A stretch of 64,000 nt of DNA from Alphaproteobacteria bacterium PA4 (GTDB taxonomy: Bacteria > Pseudomonadota > Alphaproteobacteria > Sphingomonadales > Sphingomonadaceae). Made by a program: the position numbers and the translations under genes. The notes under the pieces were generated by a model. It searched no databases. It had not been told where the DNA came from and was given only the letters and a program-made list of their open reading frames with translations. Positions 18,292-26,390 of the stretch are shown one piece after another. Position 1 is the stretch's first letter. Each line of letters opens with the position of its first letter. The stretch is taken from assembly GCA_002256005.1 (NCBI GenBank), contig NKIQ01000001.1, positions 120,865-184,864 of the forward strand. The letters are read 5' to 3'.

Positions 18292-20237
18292 GAGCCTTTG
18301 CCGTTCTGGCCCTGGCCCTGCTGCTCGCCGGGTGCGGCGGTGGGGGCGGCAGCAGCGGCAGTGGCAGCGCCAGCCCGGTTGCGGGTGGTGGCACGCCGAC
18401 GACGCCGGCGACCCCGACCAGCGTCTATGCCCGCCCCGCCGCCGAAGCGCTGACCGTCGCCGAGGTCGAAGGCGTCATCGCCCGCGCCGCCGCCGAGGCC
18501 AATGCCCGGCGGCTGCCGGCCGTCATCGCCGTCGTCGACCGCGTCGGCAATGTGCTCGCCGTGTTCAGCATGGCCGGCGCGCGTGCCACCGCGACGACGC
18601 GCGCCGGCGCCAACGGCAACACCGACGCCGAAGGCGTGACCTTCCCGGCAGCGCTCGGCGCGATTTCGAAGGCGATCACCGGCGCCTATCTCTCCTCCGG
18701 CGGCAACGCCTTCTCGACGCGCACCGCCTCGCAGATCGTCCAGCAGCATTTCCCGCCGTCGAAGAGCACGGTCGGTCTGGAGTCCGGCCCGCTGTTCGGC
18801 GTGCAATTCTCGCAGCTGCCCTGTTCCGATCTCAACACGCGGCTGGGCAGCGGCGCACCGATGATCGGGCCGAAGCGGGCGCCGCTCGGCCTCGCCGCCG
18901 ACCCGGGCGGCTTTCCGCTCTACAAGAATGGCGTCGTCGTCGGCGGCGTTGGCGTGATGGCCGATGGCGATTATGGCTTCGATCCCGAAATCCTCGATGT
19001 CGACAAGGATGCCGAGGAGGCCATCGCGCTCGCCGCCACCACCGGCCTGGCCGCACCGGAGGCGATCCGCGCCGAACGGATCAGCGTCGATGGCACGCTG
19101 CTGCGCTTCAGCGATGCGACGACAGCCGATCTGTTGTCGTCGCCCGCCGCCGCGCCGCCGCTGGCGAGCGTCGCCGGCAGCCTGACGCCTGTTGCCGGCT
19201 TCTTCGCCGGCAGCACCCTGGCCGGCACGCCCTATGGCGGCGAGGCCAGCGGCATCCGCGCCGCCACCACGGCCGAATTCAGCCACCCCGATGCGTTCGT
19301 GCTCAGTGACGGCGCCGGCGGCAACCGCTATCCCGTTCGCGCCGCCAGCGATGCCGGCGATGTGGCGGCACCGCTGACCGCCGCCGAAGTGCGCGCGCTG
19401 CTGGAAGAGGCCTTTGCCATCATGGCGCGCGCCCGCGCCCAGATCCGCCAGCCGCTCGACAGCCGGGCGCAGGTGTCGATCAGCGTCGTCGATACCCGCG
19501 GCGTAGCGCTGGGGCTGGTGCGTTCCCCCGATGCGCCGGTGTTCGGCATCGATGTGGCGCTGCAAAAGGCGCGCTCGGCGGCATTCTTCTCCAATCCGGC
19601 GGCGGCGAGCGACCTTGCCGGCACGACCACGGCGGCGGGCGCGCCCGATGCCAATGTCCGCGATTTCGTCGCGCGCACCAACGCCTTCTTCGGATCGCCG
19701 GCGGTGCTCAGCGGCGGCGTGGCGATGAGCAACCGCGCCATCGGCAACATCGCCCGGCCCTATTTCCCCGATGGCGAAGTGGCGCGGCCGCCGGGGCCGC
19801 TGTCGCGCCCCATCGCCAGTTTCTCGCCCTTCTCGACCGGGCTGCAATCGGCGCTGATCGTCCAGAATCTGGTGCAGGTGCTGGGCGGCGGCAATCCGGC
19901 GCGCTGCACCTTTTTGCCGGCGGTGGCGGGCAGCAACCGGCTGGCCAATGGCCTGCAGATCTTCCCCGGTGCGGTGCCGCTCTATCGCGGCACTGTGCTG
20001 GTCGGCGCCATCGGCGTGTCGGGCGACGGCATCGACCAGGACGACATGATCGCCTTCCTCGGCGCCGCCAATGCCGGCAAGCGCGTCGGCGGCATTGGCC
20101 TGCCACCGGCCAGCCTGCGCAGCGACCAGACTCTCGTCAGCCTGCCCGGCAGCAGCGGCGTGCGGCTGCGCTTCGTCGGCTGCCCCTTTGCCCCCTTCCT
20201 CGACACGGCGGAACAGAATGTCTGCCAGGCGCTCTAG
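18288..20237 (+). CDS. Lipoprotein with two HbpS/GlcG-like domains
   Basis: This is a 649-residue predicted lipoprotein. The lipobox LLAGC places the lipidated cysteine at residue 16, followed by a Gly/Ser-rich linker. Two copies of an HbpS/GlcG-type fold follow. Copy one (about 50-235) has PAVIAVVDRVGNVLAVFSM and a later GGFPLYKNGVVVGGVGV. Copy two (about 360-605) has QVSISVVDTRGVALGLVR and GAVPLYRGTVLVGAIGVSG. HbpS is an extracellular heme-binding protein, and GlcG-like domains are often found beside heme or cobalamin proteins. Here the gene lies between a pentaheme cytochrome and a barrel/decaheme pair and overlaps both neighbours. A role in heme handling or as a structural partner of the complex is inferred. 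Confidence 0.7.
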   Translation: MRAFAVLALALLLAGCGGGGGSSGSGSASPVAGGGTPTTPATPTSVYARPAAEALTVAEVEGVIARAAAEANARRLPAVIAVVDRVGNVLAVFSMAGARATATTRAGANGNTDAEGVTFPAALGAISKAITGAYLSSGGNAFSTRTASQIVQQHFPPSKSTVGLESGPLFGVQFSQLPCSDLNTRLGSGAPMIGPKRAPLGLAADPGGFPLYKNGVVVGGVGVMADGDYGFDPEILDVDKDAEEAIALAATTGLAAPEAIRAERISVDGTLLRFSDATTADLLSSPAAAPPLASVAGSLTPVAGFFAGSTLAGTPYGGEASGIRAATTAEFSHPDAFVLSDGAGGNRYPVRAASDAGDVAAPLTAAEVRALLEEAFAIMARARAQIRQPLDSRAQVSISVVDTRGVALGLVRSPDAPVFGIDVALQKARSAAFFSNPAAASDLAGTTTAAGAPDANVRDFVARTNAFFGSPAVLSGGVAMSNRAIGNIARPYFPDGEVARPPGPLSRPIASFSPFSTGLQSALIVQNLVQVLGGGNPARCTFLPAVAGSNRLANGLQIFPGAVPLYRGTVLVGAIGVSGDGIDQDDMIAFLGAANAGKRVGGIGLPPASLRSDQTLVSLPGSSGVRLRFVGCPFAPFLDTAEQNVCQAL

Positions 20238-22074
20238 TCTCGCCTTGTTGACGCTCGCCGTCGCGCAACCGGCCAGCGCCGGCGGGCTGTCGCATTGGTT
20301 CGACTGCTATGAAAGGCTCGACCCCGGCACCGCCCGCGCACCCGCCGAGGCCGAAGCCGGCCCGGCCGATCCGACCACCGCGCCGATCCCCGGCCGCCGC
20401 CGCCCCGGCCCCGCGACGCCGGCGCTCGATGCGCCCGTCACCCAGGCCAATCCCGGCGCCATCGCCCCGCCGCGCCCCGGCGATTTCCCGCGCGATCATC
20501 TCGGCATCCCCGATCGCTGGCGGCTGGTCGAAACACTGGGGCTGGTCAAATCGCGCTGGCAGGACCCCTATGCCCAGAATACGCTGAAGGGCGACCGCCC
20601 GCTGTGCGGCACCCACGACCTGTTCCTGCAACTGACGGCGATCAGCGACACGGTGATCGAGCCGCGCAGCTTCCCCCAGCCGGTCGGCGTGCAGACAACG
20701 GAACGGCCCGGTAACAACGACACCTTCGGCCGCCAGCATTCCACCGTCTATGCCCAGACCTTCATTTTGGGCGCCGCGCTGACCAAGGGCTCCACCGCCT
20801 TCAAGCCGCCGGAGTATGAGTTCCGCACGGCGTTCGCCTTCAACATCAACCATGTCGATGTCGCGGAGCGGCGGATCCTCGACGTCGCCCCCAGCCGCAG
20901 CAGCCGGCGCACCGATGTCTTTTTGGGCGTGCAGGAGTTCTTCCTCGATTATCACCTGCGCAACACCTCCGACCGCTATGATTTCGATTCGATCCGTGTC
21001 GGCATCCAGCCCTTTTCGTCGGATTTCCGCGGCTTCCTGTTTCAGGACAATCAATTGGGCGTGCGGCTGTTCGGCAACCGCGACGACAATCGCTTCCAGT
21101 ATAATCTCGCCGCCTTTGCCCGGCTGGAAAAGGACACCAATTCCGGCCTCAACGATGTGACGCGGCGGGTGCGCGACGACTATGTGTTCATCGCCAATGT
21201 CTATCGCCAGGATCTGCCGCTGCCCGGCCTGACCTCGCAGCTGAGCGTCACCTACAACCGCAATCGCGAGCGCGATTCCTTCCAGGTCGATACCAACGGC
21301 TTTCCGGTGCGCCCGGCGCTGCTCGGCGATCTGCGGCCGCGCGAATATGATGTGGTTTACTTGGGCTATAACGCCGATGGCCGCATCGGCCGGGTCAATC
21401 TCACCGCGTCCGCCACCTGGGCGCTGGGCCGTGACCGCAACAGCTTCTTCACCGCGCGGCCGGCGCGCATCAATGCCTTCTTCCTCGCCGCCGAGCCGTC
21501 GCTGGATTTCGACTGGACGCGCATCCGCCTGTCCGGCCTCTATGCCTCGGGCGACAGCAACCCCCATGACGACCGCGAAACCGGCTATGACGCGATCTTC
21601 GAAAACCCGCAGTTCGCCGGGGCGGACACCAGCTACTGGATCCGCCAGACCATCCCCTTTGCCGGCGGCGGCCGCGCCATCGCCATCAACGGCCGCAACG
21701 GCGTGCTGAACAGCCTGCGCTCGTCAAAGGACCAGGGCCAGTCCAACTTCAACAACCCCGGCACCATCCTGGCCGGCATCGGCGCCGATTTCGACCTGCT
21801 GCCGGAACTGCGCGTCTCCGCCAATGCCAACCAGCTGTGGTTCGCCTCCACCGCCGTGTTGCAGGCGCTGCGCGTCGAAGGCTCGATCCCGCGCGGCATC
21901 GGTACCGATCTGTCGGCGGCGGCGATCTATCGCCCGCATTTCAATCAGAACCTCGTCTTCCGCCTGTCGGGCGCGGCGCTGCTGCCTGCCGCCGGCTTCA
22001 AGGACCTGTTCGCCAACAGCCCGCGCGACGGCCATTATTATTCCGTGCTGTTCAACGCGGTCCTGTCCTACTGA
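20218..22074 (+). CDS. Outer-membrane beta-barrel-like protein of the multiheme operon
   Basis: This 618-residue protein is predicted to form an outer-membrane barrel. It starts MSARRSSLALL with a signal peptide ending near residue 22 (ASAGG), then a proline-rich linker to about residue 85. A long series of alternating hydrophobic/polar strands with Asp/Asn/Arg-rich turns follows, and the protein ends in VLFNAVLSY, a terminal aromatic typical of barrel assembly signals. No CXXCH is present. I chose the ATG at 20218, which overlaps the previous gene by 20 bases, because it gives a clean signal peptide. Its stop overlaps the ATG of the decaheme gene (TGATG). The context suggests a porin-like sheath or partner for cytochromes, similar in concept to MtrB/PioB. 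I cannot show sequence homology to those by eye. Confidence 0.65.
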   Translation: MSARRSSLALLTLAVAQPASAGGLSHWFDCYERLDPGTARAPAEAEAGPADPTTAPIPGRRRPGPATPALDAPVTQANPGAIAPPRPGDFPRDHLGIPDRWRLVETLGLVKSRWQDPYAQNTLKGDRPLCGTHDLFLQLTAISDTVIEPRSFPQPVGVQTTERPGNNDTFGRQHSTVYAQTFILGAALTKGSTAFKPPEYEFRTAFAFNINHVDVAERRILDVAPSRSSRRTDVFLGVQEFFLDYHLRNTSDRYDFDSIRVGIQPFSSDFRGFLFQDNQLGVRLFGNRDDNRFQYNLAAFARLEKDTNSGLNDVTRRVRDDYVFIANVYRQDLPLPGLTSQLSVTYNRNRERDSFQVDTNGFPVRPALLGDLRPREYDVVYLGYNADGRIGRVNLTASATWALGRDRNSFFTARPARINAFFLAAEPSLDFDWTRIRLSGLYASGDSNPHDDRETGYDAIFENPQFAGADTSYWIRQTIPFAGGGRAIAINGRNGVLNSLRSSKDQGQSNFNNPGTILAGIGADFDLLPELRVSANANQLWFASTAVLQALRVEGSIPRGIGTDLSAAAIYRPHFNQNLVFRLSGAALLPAAGFKDLFANSPRDGHYYSVLFNAVLSY

Positions 22075-25000
22075 TGCGCGCCATGGGCCCCACCCGCATC
22101 CTGCTCGCGGCGCTGCTGGCGCTGCTTGTCACCGTCGTCGCGCCGGCGTCGGAGGGCGAGGCGCCGGTGCCGCGCGACTATGCCCGCGTCAGCGCCCCGC
22201 CGGCACCGAAAACCCAGACCGCCGCCGCCGCCGCCGCCAAATCCACGGGCTGCATCAGCTGCCACAGCGCCAGCGACGCCTGGACGATGCACGCGTCGGA
22301 AGCCGTCGTGCTCGGCTGCACCGATTGCCATGGCGGCGATGCCAGAGTCATCGCGCCCGCCGGCCTCGCCCGCGCCGATGCCGGCTATGCCAAAGTGCGC
22401 GACGACGCCCATGTGCTGCCGCGCTATCCGCTGGCCTGGCACTATCCCTCCTCGGCCAACCCCAAGCGCAGCTATACGCTGCTCAACCGCGAGGCGCCGG
22501 CGTTCGTGCGCTTCGTCAACCCGTCCGATTATCGCGTTGCCCGCGACAGCTGCGGCGCCTGCCACATGCCGGTGATCGAGGCAGCGGAACGCTCGCTGAT
22601 GGCGACCGGCGCCATGCTGTTCGGCGGCGCGAGCTACAACAACGGCATCGCGCCCTACAAGAATTACGTCTTCGGCGAGAGCTATACGGCCGGCCATGGC
22701 GGGGTGACGGAACCGAGCCATGGCAGCGTCGGCGCCGCGATGTTCTCCCCCACCCGTGACGGCCGGCCGCTCGGCACGCTGAGCGAGGATGAACGCGCCC
22801 GCGGCATTCTGCCGTTCCTGGTGCCGCTGCCGGCCTGGCAGGTGCTGCCGCCGGCCGACATCTTCCGGGTGTTCGAACGCGGCGGCCGCATCATCAATCC
22901 GACCTTCCCCGAAATCGGCCTGCCGAACAGCCTTGGCGCCCTCCAGCGGCTGGAGGAGCCGGGCCGGCCCGATATCCGCCAGTCCAACCGCGGCCCCGGC
23001 ACCGGGCTGCGTATCGCCGTGCCGGTGATCAACATCCACAAGACGCGGCTCAACGACCCCTTCACCTGGTTCATGGGCACCAACGACCAGCCGGGCGACT
23101 ATCGCACCTCGGGCTGCGGCGCCTGCCATGTCGTCTATGCCAATGATCGCGATCCGGTGCACAGTTCGGTCTGGGCCGCCGCCGGTCGAGACGGCCAGAG
23201 CCGGAGCGTCGACCCGGTGATCTCCCGCACCGAAAAGGGCCATCCCGTCAACCACGCCTTCACCCGCGCCATCCCCAGCGCCCAATGCATGAACTGCCAC
23301 ATGCACCAGCCCAACATGTTCATGAACACCTATTACGGCACGACGATGTGGGATTATGAGGCGGACGCGCCGCGCATGTGGCCGGCGCAGCAGAAATACC
23401 CCAGCGCCGCCGAAGTCCGCGAAATCAACGAGCGCAACCCGGAGGCCGCCGCCGCCCGCGGGCTATGGGGCGATGTCGACTTCCTGCGCACCGTCGCCGA
23501 CCGCAACCCGGCCAACAAGGACACCCAGTTCGCCGATTATCACGGCCATGGCTGGAACTTCCGCGCCGTCTTCAAGCGCGATCGCGAGGGCAATCTGCTC
23601 GATGCGCAGGGCGACATGACCAGCTATGGCACCGACACCGCCCATATCATCGCCAATGACGACCCCGAAAAATGGCGCAAGGCCGGCGCGGCGCAATTCC
23701 CGGAACCCGCCGCCACGCCTGGTGCGGCGCAGGGCGGCAAGGCGGTGCACATGATGTCCGTCCATGCCGAGGTCGGCATGCAGTGCGCCGATTGCCATTT
23801 CGCGCAGGACAGTCACGGCAATGGCTTCATCCATGGCGAGGTCGCCAATGCTGTCGAGATCGGCTGCAAGGATTGCCATGGCAGCGTCGATGCGCTGCCG
23901 ACGCTGAAGACCTCCAATGTGGCGGCCCGGCCTGAAGGCATGGACCTGACCCTGCTGCGCAACCCCGATGGCCGGCCGCGCTTCGAATGGCAGGAGCGCG
24001 ACGGCCGCCGCGTGCTGATCCAGCGTTCGGCGAGCAACCCGAAACTCGAATGGCGCATCCATCTGACGCGCGATTCGGTGACGCGCGGCCACCCGGATTT
24101 CAACGCCAAGGCGGCGCGCGCCAAGCTGATCAGCAAGCGCGACTATATCAGCTTCGGCCCCGGCGTGAAGGCGCAGGACCGGGCGCATGGCGACGACTCC
24201 ATGGCCTGTTATTCCTGCCACCTGTCATGGACGACGAGCTGCGGCGGCTGCCATCTGCCGATCGAGGCGAACTGGAAGACCGTCACCCAGAAGTATGAGG
24301 ATCAGGAGACCCGCAACTTCGCCACCTACAACCCGCAGGTGGCGCGCGACGACATGTTCCAATTGGGTCGCCACCAGACGACGAAGGGCGCCATCATCGC
24401 GCCGGTGCGCTCGTCATCGGCGCTGATGCTGAGCTCGGTCAATATCAACCGCGAGCGCATCTATGTGCAGCAGCCGCCGATCTCCGCCGCCGGCTTCTCG
24501 TCCCAGGCCTTTGCCCCGCATTACCCGCACACCGAACGCCGCGAGGAAACCAAGACCTGCACCGATTGCCATGTGGCCAAGGCCAACGATAACAATGCGA
24601 TCATGGCGCAGCTGCTGCTGACCGGTACCAATTTCGTCAATTTCATCGGCGCCCAGGCCTGGGTGGGGCTGGATGGCGGCATCGAGGCGGTGCGGGTGAC
24701 GGAATACAGCGAACCGCAGGCGGTGTTCGGCTCCTACCTGCACAAATATGCCTATCCCGATTACTGGCGCCAGCATGTCGAAAAGAACGGCCGCGAACTG
24801 ATCGACTGGGTGCGCGGCAAGCTCTTCGACAAGAAGGCCTCGGGCGAAACCGACCCGACCGAACAGATCGGCAATGTCCACCAGTCCGCCGGCGGCGCGG
24901 CGCGCTGCATCCAGGCCCGCGGCGAATATCTGTTCGTCGCGGAAGGCCGCGGCGGTTTCCGCGCCTATGACATCGCCAATATCGCCAACAAGGGCGTGTC

Positions 25001-26096
25001 GGAAAAGATCGTGCGCGCGCCCTTCTCGCCGCTGGGGCAGGACACCCATATTGCCTCGAAGAACGCCACCTGCATGGCCATCGCCACCAACCAGCCGATC
25101 GCCGTCGTCCGCAACGATCGCATGATCGCCGACCAGAAATTGCGCGCCGCCGGCAAGGTGCCGGCCGATCCGCTCGGCGGCATGAACCAGGAACAGGCCT
25201 TCCACCCGCTCTATCGTTATGCCGTCATCACCGATGCCATCGAGGGCCTGATCCTCACCGATATCGACACGCTGAACGATGGCGAGCCGCGCAACAACTT
25301 CCTCCGCCGCGCCGTCACCTGGAACCCCGATGGCGTGCTGACCGGCGCCCGCCACATCACGCTCGGCGGCCATTTCGCCTATGTGGCGACGCCGGCCGCC
25401 ATGGTCGTCGTCGATCTCGACGATCCGCAGCACCCGCGCCTTGCCGCCCGCATCGCCATGGCCGATCCGCGCGCCTCCGCGCTGCAATTCCGCTATCTCT
25501 GGGTGACGACGGCGCGCGGGCTGGAACTGCTCGATGTGACACGGCTGGGCGCGCCGGTGCCGGTGCCCGCCGCCACCGTGCCGCTTGCGGACGCCCGCCG
25601 CGTCTATGTCGCCCGCACCTATGCCTATGTCGCCGCCAAGCGCGACGGGCTGGTCATCGTCGATGTGAAGAACCCGGAAATGCCCGCCGTCTACATGCGC
25701 TACACGGCGGACGGGACGCTCAACGATGCCGAGGATGTCGTCATCGGCAGCACCAATGCGTCGCTGTTCGCCTATGTCGCCGATGGCGTGAACGGCATGA
25801 AGGTGCTGCAAGTGATGTCACCCGACAGCCAGCCGAATTTCTACGGCTTCTCGCCCAAACCCAAACCCGAGCTCATCGCCTGGGCGCGGACGAAGCAGCC
25901 GGCGCTGGCCATGTCGAAGGGGCTGGACCGCGACCGCGCCGTCGATGAATCGGGGAACCAGATCGCCATTCTGGGGCGCATTGGCTCCCGCCCGTTCACC
26001 CGCGCCGAGATGGAGAAATTGTTCATCGGCGAGAATGGCCAGGTCTGGCGGGTGGAGAATGCGGTGAACCTGGCGAACTGGTCGCCGGTGCGGTAG
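22074..26096 (+). CDS. Decaheme c-type cytochrome fused to an LVIVD beta-propeller
   Basis: This is a 1340-residue exported protein. Residues 1-26 are a signal peptide (LLALLVTVVAPAS). Ten CXXCH heme sites start at Cys60, 82, 160, 348, 405, 571, 598, 712, 723 and 829. From about residue 935 the protein changes character to repeated beta-strand blades such as YLFVAEGRGGFRAYDI, FAYVATPAAMVVVDLDDP and GLVIVDVKNP (from residue 1193). These match the LVIVD repeat, which forms a propeller at the cell surface or periplasm. There is no C-terminal anchor. The start ATG overlaps the stop of the barrel gene by one base. Heme number, export signal and linkage to a barrel protein suggest an outer-membrane or extracellular electron-transfer protein with a propeller for substrate or partner binding. 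The physiological substrate is not evident. Confidence 0.85.
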   Translation: MRAMGPTRILLAALLALLVTVVAPASEGEAPVPRDYARVSAPPAPKTQTAAAAAAKSTGCISCHSASDAWTMHASEAVVLGCTDCHGGDARVIAPAGLARADAGYAKVRDDAHVLPRYPLAWHYPSSANPKRSYTLLNREAPAFVRFVNPSDYRVARDSCGACHMPVIEAAERSLMATGAMLFGGASYNNGIAPYKNYVFGESYTAGHGGVTEPSHGSVGAAMFSPTRDGRPLGTLSEDERARGILPFLVPLPAWQVLPPADIFRVFERGGRIINPTFPEIGLPNSLGALQRLEEPGRPDIRQSNRGPGTGLRIAVPVINIHKTRLNDPFTWFMGTNDQPGDYRTSGCGACHVVYANDRDPVHSSVWAAAGRDGQSRSVDPVISRTEKGHPVNHAFTRAIPSAQCMNCHMHQPNMFMNTYYGTTMWDYEADAPRMWPAQQKYPSAAEVREINERNPEAAAARGLWGDVDFLRTVADRNPANKDTQFADYHGHGWNFRAVFKRDREGNLLDAQGDMTSYGTDTAHIIANDDPEKWRKAGAAQFPEPAATPGAAQGGKAVHMMSVHAEVGMQCADCHFAQDSHGNGFIHGEVANAVEIGCKDCHGSVDALPTLKTSNVAARPEGMDLTLLRNPDGRPRFEWQERDGRRVLIQRSASNPKLEWRIHLTRDSVTRGHPDFNAKAARAKLISKRDYISFGPGVKAQDRAHGDDSMACYSCHLSWTTSCGGCHLPIEANWKTVTQKYEDQETRNFATYNPQVARDDMFQLGRHQTTKGAIIAPVRSSSALMLSSVNINRERIYVQQPPISAAGFSSQAFAPHYPHTERREETKTCTDCHVAKANDNNAIMAQLLLTGTNFVNFIGAQAWVGLDGGIEAVRVTEYSEPQAVFGSYLHKYAYPDYWRQHVEKNGRELIDWVRGKLFDKKASGETDPTEQIGNVHQSAGGAARCIQARGEYLFVAEGRGGFRAYDIANIANKGVSEKIVRAPFSPLGQDTHIASKNATCMAIATNQPIAVVRNDRMIADQKLRAAGKVPADPLGGMNQEQAFHPLYRYAVITDAIEGLILTDIDTLNDGEPRNNFLRRAVTWNPDGVLTGARHITLGGHFAYVATPAAMVVVDLDDPQHPRLAARIAMADPRASALQFRYLWVTTARGLELLDVTRLGAPVPVPAATVPLADARRVYVARTYAYVAAKRDGLVIVDVKNPEMPAVYMRYTADGTLNDAEDVVIGSTNASLFAYVADGVNGMKVLQVMSPDSQPNFYGFSPKPKPELIAWARTKQPALAMSKGLDRDRAVDESGNQIAILGRIGSRPFTRAEMEKLFIGENGQVWRVENAVNLANWSPVR

Positions 26097-26180
26097 GGTT
26101 TTCGCCGCCGGCGTCCCGGATCAGGTCCAGGATGACAGGGCGTCAGGCCCCAGACCCCGATTATTGCCACCGCCCAATCC

Positions 26181-26268
26181 GTCACCCTGAACTTGTTTCA
26201 GCATCCACCTTGCCGACGGAGCACACTCCCCTGGGGGGGGATGGATGCTGAAACAAGTTCAGCATGAC
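26181..26268. repeat. Palindromic intergenic repeat with 27-bp arms
   Basis: The left arm at 26181-26207 (GTCACCCTGAACTTGTTTCA and on) and the right arm at 26242-26268 are reverse complements at 25 of 27 positions, around a 34-bp loop. Elements with a CTGAACTTGTTTCAG core are common between genes in sphingomonads. It lies downstream of the decaheme operon and could form an mRNA-end hairpin or terminator. Confidence 0.8.
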
Positions 26269-26291
26269 GAGATTTTGAGCCCAAGAATCGA

Positions 26292-26329
26292 TTGGGGTCT
26301 GGGGCCGTCGGCCCCAGCCGCCGGAGGCA
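26292..26329. repeat. Half copy of the 129-bp palindromic repeat
   Basis: The segment ATTGGGGTCTGGGGCC, then GTCGGCCCCAGCCGCCGGAGGC, matches the right-hand end of the 129-bp elements at 45035-45163 and 52516-52644. Only this arm is present. It lies 62 bp upstream of the photolyase start and contains a GGGGCCGTCGGCCCC hairpin. Confidence 0.7.
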
Positions 26330-26390
26330 AAACCGCCCCGCGACCAAGCCCCGCGTTGACCCGGAAGGGCAGGGCGCGGACAGCGGCAGC

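Noticed and set aside
26097..26390. A possible CDS upstream extension of the photolyase from 26292.
   Set aside because: It would translate the palindromic repeat half-copy. The protein beginning MTILIPLLGDQLSHG at 26391 matches the family start.
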